Origin: Diadema setosum
Taxonomy: Eukaryota > Echinodermata > Echinoidea > Diadematoida > Diadematidae
Assembly (NCBI RefSeq): GCF_964275005.1
Contig: NW_027307667.1
Coordinates: 186,001-250,000, forward strand
DNA length: 64,000 bases
Reading direction: 5' to 3'
The translations under genes were made by a program, and so were the position numbers. A model generated the notes under the pieces. The model saw nothing but the letters and a program-made list of their open reading frames with translations. It did not search any database and was not told where the DNA came from. Below, piece after piece: positions 1 through 10,395 of the stretch (positions within the stretch are counted from its first letter, which is position 1; each line of letters starts with the position of its first letter).

Positions 1-454
1 ATATTTTTACCGAATCGTAATGACAGCACAATGTAATGTCTATGGAAGTTTCTGAAAGACTTCTAAAAGCTTCGTACAACACGGTGTTCAATACAACTCG
101 GTTTGCGAGCATTGTCAATGCAAAAACAGCGGTCGATCCTAATAACGCGATTTACCGCGGGGAGATGAAACGAGGCCACGCAAGTTCGTCGGCGATATTT
201 TTGCACTGAAACTTCGAATCGAAAAGGGAACAACGGCATTTGATAGAGCTGGATTTTCTCAATCACGTAGGTCAAGTTTTTTACATGAATTTCAGTGTTA
301 AATATTCTTATCAAGCAAATAAACATTAGGCGGTCGATGAGTAGTAGGTCCAACCCTACATATATAATATAATTTCAGTTAAGATACATTTTGATTCCAC
401 TACAAAAACATAAAAAGGACGAGGTCAATAATGCATTATACGCCTGAAAGACCA
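1..454. other. Unassigned left edge
   Basis: I recognise no gene or repeat here. A minus-strand frame is open over 63-353 (about 96 codons) but has no motif I know, no clear splice border, and could be chance or part of an unknown repeat. Confidence 0.4.
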
Positions 455-2160
455 GGGCCCCGTTTTATCAAAAGATAAATTTAACGTTAAGTCAAAATAA
501 TCTATGATTAACTTCTCATATCAACTCTAAGTCCACTCAATCTATGATTAACTTCCAAGTTCACTTGAATTCCGTTTTATCAAGAAACCCACAGTTGGAA
601 AAAAAATAATTTCCTCCAAAATCAACATACATGTATAAGTTTTCTCAACCGCTCCAAATCCATGATTAACTTAACAGTTGATATATCAACTTTAAGTAGA
701 AACAGTCTAGGTAGACTCAATTGTAAGGCAATTTACAGAAGAAAGATGACTGTCACACTTTCCTAGTCGAGCTGGGGTCTTGTCACAAATGTTCGTCTGT
801 TAACTCTTTATGTGCCATGGTGGAAACCCCCTGTGTGCCACTTTATTCTGAGACAGGAAGGTAGTCATGCTCTGAGAAAGAATTCTGTTTTTCCAATTTG
901 TATAACTCCTACAAATTTCTGTTAAGACGGGCATACTAGTAGGCATAGTTAAAAAGGAATGCCAAGCTTTGTTTCGATATAAATTGTATGACGAATCTAT
1001 TTTAAATTTTTCTTTTGAATGACCAGTTGCTACATTACTGTAAAGTCATGACTTTTGCTTGTAAAGCCGTGACAAAAACTTTGAATATACGAGCAAATCT
1101 AGTTGGGAACATTGATAGTCAATCACCACATAGAATGAAAGCCGGATATGAGAGGAAAAAAAGCACGAGACGCTTTCATTGTGCCGCGGGATTAGCGGAT
1201 CAGTGATTTATCGATCGGTTTTGGCGGCTTTGTCGACTGAGTCGGACGTGCGAACGTGGCACATAAAGAGTTAACTGCTCACCTTTCTCTAACATTTTGT
1301 TGCGTTTCTTTCATGTAATTATGGTCTTTTCCTGGCATGAAATTCACGATCGGCACGCATTGCTTACGCGACTGCTGCACGGAAACACCCGAGACAGCAG
1401 TCTCAATCCCAGCCTGCGCGCCCGACGCCTCGGCCCGCCCGCCAATCAAGCCATCGCCAGCAAGGGCAAGTAACCGAGTACGGTACTTTAACTGGAACCG
1501 CGTCTGTGTGCAATGCATATCTTGCCAAAGAACCCATTATGCGAGGAAACCAGTGATTTCTGACCTGCGTAGGTCTACGTATAGCTAGTTCGTCAATAGA
1601 TACTAATTGAGAGTTTAGTAGGCCTATACAGAAAATAAAGAGTTTGATTCTATAGCACCGAGTACGACAGTAACTTGAGATCTAAGTTAGGCTAACCAGT
1701 AATAGGCTTAACGTTAGGCCTAAGTAACGTTCTTCAGCGAGTCGTTTGTACTTACCGTAACACGTACTGCTTTAGAGCGTCTTAAGTCTAGAATTTCGAC
1801 ATGTTGATGTAGACTCGCGATCTATTCTTTACAAAGCTGATCTGCGCCGTAGAGGTAAAAACAAGCTACTGTACCATACTCTCCACACTCTCACAATTTT
1901 CCATAATCCTGCACGTAAACACACATGACTTCAGCCTATTGAATTTAAGACTTGAAACAATGCATGCCTACACGACCTTCACCTTGGACAGGTCCGGAGT
2001 CATACTGTACGTTTAGATCCATGCCAATCAATACTTGAGTGTTATAACATTAGATTTACTGAGATCCTACGTAGTGTGCGGAATAAACGGTACGCGCGTA
2101 TGCAGACTTTCGTTGAGCTCGAGATGTGCTGGATCTATCGACCTACTTTCTTCACCGTCA

Positions 2161-2486
2161 TTAGGGAGCTTTAGATTTTGACGCGCGGACGTTTGAGCCG
2201 ACGCTTGCGCTGGACGTTCTCCTCTCCCTGCGTTGTGTGGAAAAGTAGCTTTCGATTACGCTGGGACGCAACGTATAAAAATACAATCGCGCCCCATATG
2301 ATCAGTACATGAAGAAGCTCTCTACGTCGCAAACTGTGCGGACGTGAAAATAGCCCAGTACGCGTAGTGAAAAACTCAGGCGACGAAAGCTAAAAATAGA
2401 TTGACTTTACGCGCGCTACTGCGCACGCTCAGAACATTTTTTTTTTCCTTTGAACGTCCGCGCGTCTAAAATCTAAAGCTCTCTAA
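2161..2486. mobile_element. Nested 326-bp MITE
   Basis: The left end runs TTAGGGAGCTTTAGATTTT then GACGCGCGGACGTT (2161-2193). The right end (2452-2486) is its reverse complement with few changes. The core is CpG-rich, unlike its surroundings, and has no coding frame. TTA/TAA at the two borders may be part of the ends or a 3-bp target. Confidence 0.65.
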
Positions 2487-2832
2487 TATATACAACGCAA
2501 AACGGCGTATTTTGCGATTCTGTTGCAAACTTATAGGCCTACTTCTAATTCAGCGGCTGTAGTGCTAATAATACTGCGTCGCACTAGCAGACTACGCTTC
2601 CGTGGCCATGGCAAACATTCATGTTTTTTTTTTGTTGTTGTTGTTGTTTTGCTTAATGTATTGTATTGTTTTTAAGCAGACAGTACCGGAAACCAGCCTC
2701 GTCCCGTGTTTTTTGTTTTGACTAAATCAATAAATTTAGTCATGGTGATGAGCTATAACTATAATCGACTATTAAGTCTCTTCGTAAAACGGAAACTTAC
2801 AGTTGATTTAAAGTTATAGCGGACTTCAAGTT

Positions 2833-2876
2833 GGATAAAGTTAGCGTTGATTTCACAATCAACGCTAACTTTATCC
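2833..2876. repeat. Perfect subterminal hairpin of the GGGCCC element
   Basis: GGATAAAGTTAGCGTTGA at 2833-2850 and its exact reverse complement at 2859-2876 are separated by 8 bases. It lies immediately inside the right terminal repeat. Subterminal palindromes of this type can be transposase binding sites; that role is inference. Confidence 0.7.
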
Positions 2877-2995
2877 TGATAAAACAGGGCCCAGAAAAAA
2901 TAAAGGTGGTTGTAACAAATTTTCAGTCCGTTATGAGTATTCTTATTTTCTATCTAATATTTCATGTTATCTTATATATTGATACACACATTATG

Positions 2996-2997
<2 letters not shown>

Positions 2998-3031
<34 letters not shown>
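2998..3031. repeat. (TA)n microsatellite
   Basis: A run of TA dinucleotides directly before the gypsy 5' LTR. A similar TA run follows the 3' LTR, which hides any target-site duplication. Confidence 0.95.
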
Positions 3032-3034
<3 letters not shown>

Positions 3035-3649
3035 TGTGACAAAATTGGTATAGAGATACCCCTCCCAAGATAATGGACCAACCCAGGGTGTGCAGTGTGC
3101 GTGAACACGAAAGTGTGTACGGGGTATGAACGATGTCAAGGGATACACGCAGCGGGCACAAAGGTCTTAGTGCAGAAGGTATAAAAAGACACTGCTCTGA
3201 GATCCAGAGATAGTTGGAGAGTTAGAGTTAGAGTAGTAGATAGTGAAAGTAGATAGCCAGAGAGATGAAGGGAGAAGGGCTCTGCCCTGGGGTGTAGATA
3301 GAGCTGTTTGGGAGATATGTTCTTTAAACTTTCTGGTGGCTTGGCTTGCTATCGCACACATTAATTGTATTTTTACTTGTAATACCGCCTTCTCGGAGGA
3401 CGACTGTACATGCTCTGCTTGACAAACACACAGTAACGATATGTTATTCTCCATGACTCAGTATTTGATGTCAACTTTGTAGTTGTAAGCACTGCCGCTG
3501 ATTGTCTGCTGTGCGATGTTTGTGATGGGAGTCTATGGTTAGTGATGTGCGGAGTGGAGTGTGAGGGTGTGATGGTAATGTGCAAGATCACAATATATTT
3601 TTGTGAAAACGAGCCTACAATCAACCCCGTAAGGCCGACATTCGCTACA
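3035..3649 (+). repeat. 5' LTR of the gypsy element
   Basis: 615 bp, TG...CA ends, matching the 3' LTR at 13689-14312 with scattered substitutions and small indels, for example around 3055-3070. It holds a TATA box at 3180-3186. The LTR differences imply an insertion old enough for mutations to collect. Confidence 0.93.
3180..3186 (+). promoter_or_regulatory. LTR TATA box
   Basis: TATAAAA inside the 5' LTR. The same motif is kept in the 3' LTR at 13834-13840. Position within the LTR fits a U3 core promoter for the genomic transcript. Confidence 0.6.
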
Positions 3650-3651
3650 AA

Positions 3652-3670
3652 TGGTAGCAGCGGTGGGATC
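3652..3670 (+). promoter_or_regulatory. Primer binding site, probably tRNA-Leu
   Basis: TGGTAGCAGCGGTGGGATC begins two bases after the LTR end. Its reverse complement ends in CCA and resembles the 3' end of animal tRNA-Leu (acceptor ...CCCACCGCTGC.ACCA) with about one difference. This is where minus-strand DNA synthesis would start. The tRNA match is from memory of animal tRNA-Leu ends. Confidence 0.65.
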
Positions 3671-3835
3671 TTGATGCATTACTGATAAACCTCACGTTAT
3701 CTCGACCAGGATATGATATGGAATTAGAAGTGCTCAGAAGTGAAGCAAAGTGCTCTGAAAGATGCCTATAGATGGCTCTAATTGATGCAATATCACAAGT
3801 GGCAACGTGTGTAGAGAGAGCAACGCCCACTTCAG

Positions 3836-4215
3836 AGCTCAATTTATGAGCTGGCTCATTTGAGAAGTTCAAAGTGTAAGAGCTCTATTTGTGAGCTCCT
3901 TTGGTAGCTCAATTTGTGAGCTAGAGTTATCAGCTCAAATAGTGAAGTCAATTTGCAGCTCAAATTGCGAGCTCATTTTGCAAGCTAAGATTGTGAGCTC
4001 AAAGCTCAAATTGTGAGCGGGATCCTATAGCTCAAAATTTGAGCTGGCTCATTTTGTGAGCTGATTAACTAAGCTCAATATGCAGGCTCAATTTGTCTAC
4101 TCGTTTTGACGAGCTCAATTTGTAAGCTTGACTAAGGAGCTCGACTTACGAGCTCAATTTGTCAGCTCGATTTGCGAGCTGAAATAGGGAGATAGAATTA
4201 TGAAATTAGTTTGCT
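3836..4215 (+). repeat. Degenerate GAGCTC tandem array in the gypsy leader
   Basis: The stretch between the primer site and gag carries many loose repeats of the form AGCTCAATTTGTGAGCTC, spaced about 12-25 bases apart. GAGCTC is itself a palindrome, so the leader RNA could form many alternative short hairpins. No frame runs through it. Confidence 0.75.
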
Positions 4216-4497
4216 AGCTCATTGTGCAAGCCTGATTTTCAACTTTGGTTTACAGGACCAAATTACTGACAGCTTTTTATCTATTGACTAGTGTGCAAAG
4301 TGTGGTGGGCTAAATCCCCTCATGTATACCAATGAATTTGAAAGTGTTGATTTATGTTTTGATTATTGGATGGATGCCAAAATGCGTATAGTAGTGTAAT
4401 TCGATAAAAGTGGACACTCCGTGATAGCCAATTATTCACATGTTTAATGTGTTTTGAAGTTTCTCATGTTGTAAGGTTCATATGAATTGAAACAAAC

Positions 4498-5785
4498 ATG
4501 GAAAAAAAACGGGGCATGTGGAGGAGCTTGAGAGAGAATTGGCTGAACTAAAAGAAAAGATTAGTCAGTGTCGACTTGAAAAGGAACTGTTGGAGTGGCA
4601 TAAAGTGCAAGCTCAGGCAGAGTTGGGAAGGAAATGTGTTGCCGAAATGAAACCAGAGTGTTCAGGAGGAACCGTGGGAAGTCCACGACGGCCTGACACG
4701 TTGACACAGGTTCAGTGTCATAACACGGACTCTGAGGTTAGATTTAATGTACCTGGTACTCCCAATGTTCAAAAGGGAACTATTAGATGTGATTCTGATG
4801 CGTCGAAAGTTCCAATGGGTAGGAATGTCACCTTTGCACCACAGTAACAGCAGATTTCCCCTGTTTCATCAACTCCCCAAGATTTGCACGCAGCGCAATT
4901 GGACCTGAACAAATCAATGCTGCCTGAATTCAATCCGTACCCAATGTCGACCATGATGTCACATGCTCCACATGACATCAAAGGACATGTTTAACCACAG
5001 CGACCTCTTCTGGTACCAGACAGGTACAATGGAAATGCGGCACGGATAGATTCCCAACATCACTTCGAAGCGTGCAAGGAAGTGAATGGGTGGAATGACT
5101 TTGAGGCAGCCTCATTTTTGATGGCAAGTTTGCAGGGCGAGGCTCTCCGATGTGTTAGTGGTGTGGACAGTAGAGTGAGATGTTCATACCATGAGCTGCT
5201 GCGAATACTAGATTTGGTACAGGTCAGCAAGCCGAGAATTTCTTAGCCGAACTAAGACATCGAAGGCAAGGCGCAAGAGAAACCTTGCAAGAACTGGGAC
5301 AGACAATACATGAACTTACCATAAAATCATACCCAGAACTTCCGGCAAATTCAAGAGAAAGGTTGGAGAGAAACCACTACATTGACGCGGTGGAGAGTCA
5401 AACAATCCGCGAAGGAATCCACAGAGCGCACCATCTAATCTAGATAAAGCCATTCAAGCAGCGCTTGAAACAGGAAATTCAGAAAGGATTGAAATGCAAA
5501 GGAGGAACGAGCGTCTCAGGTCGGGTAGACATACCCGAGGCCTGGGAAATGAGGAAGATGTGCGCCTTAAGAAATTGGAGGAGATGATGACGCAGCGAAT
5601 GAATCGCATGCAAGATCAAATAATGGGATTGTTTGCCAATGTGAACTTGAACGCCCCACAGAAAAGTGCAGGAATCAATCAGCCACCCACCCCTTCTACT
5701 CACGGAAATTCGGAAAACCTCCAGTAGAGAGAAGGGAGGAGATGCTTTAAGTGCTGAGAGATAGGGCATCTCATTCGCTACTGTC
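4498..5785 (+). pseudogene. gag: gypsy gag (decayed), with zinc knuckle
   Basis: An ATG at 4498 is followed by an A-run that is one base off the frame of the coiled-coil-like N-terminus (open 4518-4847; Glu, Leu and Lys rich). A capsid-like stretch with RYNGN, HFEACKEVNGW and LQGEAL lies at about 5020-5245. After a frame change near 5215 it continues with ELGQTIHELT and YPELP. A CCHC zinc knuckle (C-x2-C-x4-H-x4-C) sits at 5742-5783 but has an internal TGA just after its second Cys. Gag would form the particle and bind RNA. At least two frameshifts and several stops make it inactive. Confidence 0.85.
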
Positions 5786-5929
5786 ACCATAAGAAAAGAA
5801 AAGACAAGGCACTGGGAAACGGAGAACAGCCCGCCGGGAGGCCCGATGGCAGGCTAGAAAACCCACAGGGCCAGCAGAAAACAAACCCAACAATGGAAAG
5901 CAGCCAATAAACAAAGATCCAAGCAACAT

Positions 5930-6555
5930 TATCCTGAACATAGTATCTAGTGCCAAGCAGAGATTGTATGTCAGTGGAACAATAAGGTCAACAAAATGCA
6001 GGTTTTTGATTGAAAATTCGAAGTGCCTGCATTTACCATCAAATGGACAAGAAATGCAAGCCAGAGCATTTTCCATTCACAGGAAGAAGCAAGTGAATGG
6101 GAGTATATATCATAGTTGGAATAACAATTCAATCAGTTAAAGTGTTATTTGCAGACATTAAGAGCGAAGGAATCCTTGGGATGGGTTTCCTCCTTCCATC
6201 TCAAGTTATCTTCGACTTCAATCGACGCATCCTTCAAATACACCGTGAAGAGATACAATGCACCACGCAGAGAGGCGAAACCTTTGTTGCACGAGTCAAA
6301 GTGGCAAGCACCACGACAATACCTGCAGGACATGAGGCCATTGTCCCTGGACGGATAATTGATAAGGGTTTGAGTATGGCAGGAACGGCTGTTATTGAAC
6401 CATTAGAGAATGATGAAGAAGTCGCATTGAAGGGAGTGATAATTGGCAGGACCCGGGTGGATGCACGGAAAGATGTCACTCCAGTAAGAGATTTCAATCC
6501 TGGGGACTCAACGTGTGAAGTCCAAGAAGAACTTACAGTTGTAATGATAACATAG
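5930..6555 (+). pseudogene. gypsy protease region (decayed)
   Basis: At about 5965-6030 the frame reads YVSGTIRSTKCRFLI followed by ENS where retropepsins have the catalytic Asp-Thr/Ser-Gly. The following open stretch (6097-6555) has the hydrophobic ILGMGFL block that sits near the C-terminal side of retropepsins, then the linker towards RT with beta-strand-like text (IPAGHEAIVPGRI). The loss of the active site implies no proteolytic activity. Confidence 0.7.
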
Positions 6556-6564
6556 CCTGCAGAT

Positions 6565-7470
6565 GTGGAACATGTGCAAACCCAATGCTGTGACTCTGAT
6601 AAACTTCCTCCCCATGTACAAGACCTGCACGAGCGAAGCGGCGAGAATCTAGATCCACAATGCCATCAGCAGGTGAAAATGTGTCTCGTGGAGAATGCAG
6701 ACATGTTCTCAAAGAACAGTCAGGACATTGGTCCCACCGACATTGTGCAACACAGTATCAAAACGGGGGACGCAAAGCCAGTGAAACAGAAAACAAGGAG
6801 GTTCCCGCTGTGAAACCAGCAGGAAATAGAAAGGCAAGTGCAAGACCTCTTAGATCGTGGAGTGATTGAGCCATCAGAGAGTCCTCGGGCAGCAAACATC
6901 GTGCTAGTCAAGAAGAAAGATTGTTCAAAAAGGTTGTGTGTCGACAACCGCGATTTGAACGAGGTGACGATCAGAGACGCCTATCCTATACCCCGAATAG
7001 ACGAAACCTTGGATGCATTAGGTTCTGCCAAGTGGTTCTCTACACTTGACCTCTCTTCAGGGTACTGGAAGGTAGCGCTAGACCCCGATGCACAAGAGAA
7101 GACATCATTCATTGTTCGAAATGGACTGTATAAGTGGAAAGTGATGCCGTTTGGGCTCACCAATGCTCCAGCTACATTCGAGCGCCTCATGGAGAAAGTG
7201 ATGAAAGGACTCCAGTGGGAGATACTTCTAATCTACTTGGATGATGTCAGTGTGTATGGCCGAACTGTAGAAGAGGAGATCGAACCTCTGAACGTGACAT
7301 TATCAAGGCTGAGAGGCGCCCATTTGAAAACTAAAGCCCAGCAAGTGTCATTTGTTCTGCAAGTCAGTGACGTACTTAGATCACGTGGTATCAGGCGATG
7401 GAGTATCAACAGACCCTGCAAAGGTGCAAGCCATAGTTGAGTGGCCTCGACCACAGTGCAAAAAAGGAAG
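6565..7470 (+). pseudogene. pol: gypsy reverse transcriptase (decayed)
   Basis: RT motifs are clear: GVIEPSESPRAANIVLVKKK, CVDNRDLNEVT, FSTLDLSSGYWKV (catalytic Asp of motif A), MPFGLTNAPATFERLM, and the YLDD box at 7234-7245. A stop at about 6811 separates the upstream connector from the RT frame that restarts near 6838. The frame is lost again after 7370, where the thumb/connection region should continue. The enzyme would copy element RNA into DNA in the particle. Best match by eye is a Ty3/gypsy RT. Confidence 0.92.
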
Positions 7471-7559
7471 TGAGGAGTTTCATAGGACTGGCTTCGTACT
7501 ATCGATAATTTGTTAAGGGATTTACAGAAGTGGCAGCCCCCCACCCCCCTGCACAAATT

Positions 7560-8050
7560 TACAGCAAAGACAGTCAGGTTCGAATGGAGCGAAGCTTGTG
7601 AGGATTCATTCAGGCTTTGAAGCGACGACTGCAGAGTGCGCCGATATTGTCTTTCCCCACTCTAGAGGATAAATTCGTGCTTGATACAGATGCTAGCTCA
7701 GATGCGCTTGGAACTGTGTTGTCCCAACTACAGGGTGGGCAAGAAAAAGTCACAGCGTATTTCAGCAGGGAGCTCAATGAAGCTGAACGGAACTATTGCG
7801 TAGCCAGACAGGAGCTGCTAGCCCTAATAACTGGTCTGAAACAATTCAGACAGTATCTGCCTCTCTCAAATGGCTCCTTCACTTCCGTAACCCAGAAGGG
7901 CAATTGGCCAGATGGATTGAACAGATCGCCGAGTATGACATTCACATCGAACGCATACCAGGCAGGAACCACTCTAATGCGGATGGACTGTCTCGCACGA
8001 AATGTAAGCAGTGTGGAAGACAGGAGAGGAAGACGATATTGGAATCCTGA
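7560..8050 (+). pseudogene. gypsy RNase H (decayed)
   Basis: FVLDTDASSDALGTVLSQ (first catalytic Asp), then AYFSRELNEAERNY and VARQELLAL (catalytic Glu region), then after a frameshift near 7865 WIEQIAEYDIHIERIPGRNHSNADGLSR with the last Asp. This is the standard RNase H block that follows gypsy RT and removes the RNA template. The 7796-8050 frame carries the C-terminal half. Confidence 0.88.
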
Positions 8051-8119
8051 ACACTCAACTTGCACCTCCTTTGCAGGGGCAGGTATGATCAAATGTCAGA
8101 GATATCGCTACTCAATCGT

Positions 8120-9650
8120 CCATGATCACAGCCAACTTGCGAGAAGCTCAGCTTGCTGATGATTCCATGCACTGCATAATAGAACTAAAAGAGAAGGACC
8201 AGGCCAGGCATGAGAAGGGAGAAATTGCACAGAAATCAGCAGCAGTGAAAACATACTGGGCCCAGTGGAGCGAGCTAGAAGTTAAAGATGGGAATCTGAC
8301 GACGGTAGAATCATCAAGAGGAAAATTGTCATGCCAGAGAAGCTCCGGACGGATGCTATTAGGGACGTGCATCACGGCCCGTTGGGTGCTCACCTCGGGC
8401 AGAAGAAAACGCTGGCAAACGTGAAGAGTAGATTTTACTAGAGCGGTATGGCTGTTGATGTACGCTCGTTCATTAGAATGTGCAATTTGTGCGCAAGAAG
8501 GAATCCCCTACTAAGCAACGCCGAGCGCCCCTGCAACAGAGTAGGGTGGGTGCGCCTATGGAGAGAATTGCACTTGATCTGATGGGACCATTGCCAAAGA
8601 CAGAGGCAGGGAATCAGTGGATCCTTGTTGTGGGCGATTACCACACTAAATGGGTAGAGGCTTACGCGCTACCAGATGCTAGGGCAGAAACGGTTGCCAA
8701 GAAGTTGGTAGAGAAATTTGTCTGCCGTTTTGGGATTCCACTTTCAAGAGATCAATTCGTAGAAAGGTTCGAACTTTGAATCGCAGTTATTCAAGGTAGT
8801 GTGCCAACTCCTTGGGGTAAAGAAAACCCGCACAACGGCGTATAACCCCAAATCTGATGGCATGATTAAACGCTTTAATCGCACTCTGATCAACATACTA
8901 GTCATCCCAATTGAGCAGGACTACTCTCAGAGAACGTGGGATGTGCAATTGCCTTTCGCAACATCTGCGTACCGTTCTAGGCCTAATGAAACAACCAGTG
9001 AGAGCCCCAACATGATGATGTTGGGAAGGGAAGCAAGACTTCCCATTGACCTCACCACCATCACAGTGGGAGATGAGGATGAAGAGGAACCAGAGGATTA
9101 TGCGGCTGCACTACGCAGACGAATGACGAGAGTACATGCCCGTGCAGAAGTGTGCACTGGCAAAAGCGCAGTGCGTCAGAAAAGAAACTATGACCGAAGA
9201 ACCAACTCCCCTGGACTAACGGAGGGTGAATTTGTTTGGCTGTGCAGTCCTTCCAAAAGAAAAGGTGTTTCACCTGAGCTACAACTGCGCTGGAAAGGTC
9301 TGTTTCTGATAATCACTTAGTTATCTGATGTAGTTTTTCGTATACAATCCTCCCCACGAGCAAAACCTTTAGTGGTTCACAGCGACCGACTCAAGCCATA
9401 TGAAGGAGAGAAACTGACTGCACGGACTTTGCAAAGGCCTCAATCCGCCACTGCAACAGGTGAAGACAGGGCAGCGTCATCACCCCAACATGAGTTGGAT
9501 GCTGCCAGTGAGATTCCACAGGCCAATGCGATTCCAGAACAGTTGCAATCAAATACAGTCGACATTCCCTCTCACACTCCTTCCCAATGTAAAAGTGGCA
9601 ATGTTGATGAAAATCGTCGCTATCCGAAACGCCTCAGATGAAGGCCAGAA
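8120..9650 (+). pseudogene. gypsy integrase (decayed)
   Basis: Remnants of the HHCC zinc part (CNLCARR near 8480-8500), the core with LDLMGPLPKTEAGNQWILVV (first Asp), and a broken second-Asp region near 8755-8790. The third acidic site, normally SDGM.ERFN, reads SDGMIKRFN, so the catalytic Glu is Lys. The C-terminal part has RNYDRR, LQLRWKG and a basic tail ending near 9640. Frames 8480-8779, 8799-9320 and 9372-9641 carry successive pieces. Integrase would join the element DNA to the chromosome; this copy cannot. Confidence 0.88.
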
Positions 9651-9779
9651 TATATTCATACGAACGTAGACCAGTAAGGTGAGTTATGCTCAGATAAAGT
9701 TCGTAAAATAGTAGGTTAAGGCCGTTGCAGTGACTGGAAGGAATTATTATTTGTTTATCCCTGTCAGATGGCTGACTAA

Positions 9780-10392
9780 ATATATAATGATCGCCGCCTC
9801 ATCGGGAGGGTGATTACCTGTCGCAAATGCCATCAAGTGTGCCGGAACAGGGAGGATTTGTATCGTCATCGGTGCCACTACAATAAGGGTGAGTATGACT
9901 GCCTTCAATGTAATTATTCATCAAATAAGTCCAGTAATCTAAGGAGGCACATCCACCATGTGCATGAAGGTCTCCACAGCCGGGGCAGGAGCAGGTCCCC
10001 CCAATCACCACGGCGGACGCCACGACCAACCACCACCAGATTGCCAAGTGAGCAACGGAGCAGCCCGGTATGAATCTATGTGGACTGCTCCCCCATTTCG
10101 ACGTCGCCACCACTGACGGGAAAACCCCTGGCAATGATGCTCCACGAATTAGGTAGTGTGGAACCAGACCCAGGCAGCTCTTCCGACGAGGATGGCTCCC
10201 GACCACCGGCCCTGCCCAAGCCCACCATCGACGACCCAACCAGCAACCAAATACCGGGTGCAGATTCATCGCCAGAACTAGATGATCGCCATGACAACGG
10301 GAAAGCCGATGAAAATGCATGTGAGAATAAAATTTTAGTATCCATTGTCGAACACAAAACAATCGAATATTTTTTTCTGGCAACATTTGTAT
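9780..10392 (+). pseudogene. Zinc-finger ORF3 downstream of gypsy pol
   Basis: One frame is open from just after a TAA at 9777 to the TTAA insertion at 10392, with a single in-frame TGA at 10071. It has no clear ATG. It encodes two C2H2-type fingers: C-x2-C-x12-H-x2-H at about 9819-9878 and C-x2-C-x12-H-x4-H at about 9900-9965 (YDCLQCNYSS then NLRRH). These are followed by an Arg/Ser/Pro-rich stretch and then an acidic Pro/Ser/Asp-rich stretch. Ordinary gypsy elements end after integrase or carry an env-like frame, so a finger protein here is unusual. It could bind DNA or element RNA, be a captured host gene, or be the remnant of another repeat. Removing the nested element leaves this frame open for about 26 more codons, which supports one longer ORF. 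Confidence 0.6.
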
Positions 10393-10395
10393 TAA

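Larger units (their letters stand above)
455..2892. mobile_element. Non-autonomous DNA transposon with GGGCCC-type inverted ends
   Basis: The left end GGGCCCCGTTTTATCA (455-470) and the right end TGATAAAACAGGGCCC (2877-2892) are inverted copies with one difference. The edges are rich in AT words shared by both ends, such as AACTT and TTAAGT. No transposase frame is visible, so the element would need a helper. A separate MITE sits inside at 2161-2486. I could not read a clean target duplication. Ends beginning GGGCC(C/T)GTTT occur in several DNA transposon superfamilies (for example Harbinger-like), so I leave the superfamily open. Confidence 0.65.

Noticed and set aside
1279..1588. Overlapping frames on both strands near 1.3-1.6 kb
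   Set aside because: They lie inside the GGGCCC-type element, have no motif, and overlap antisense to each other.
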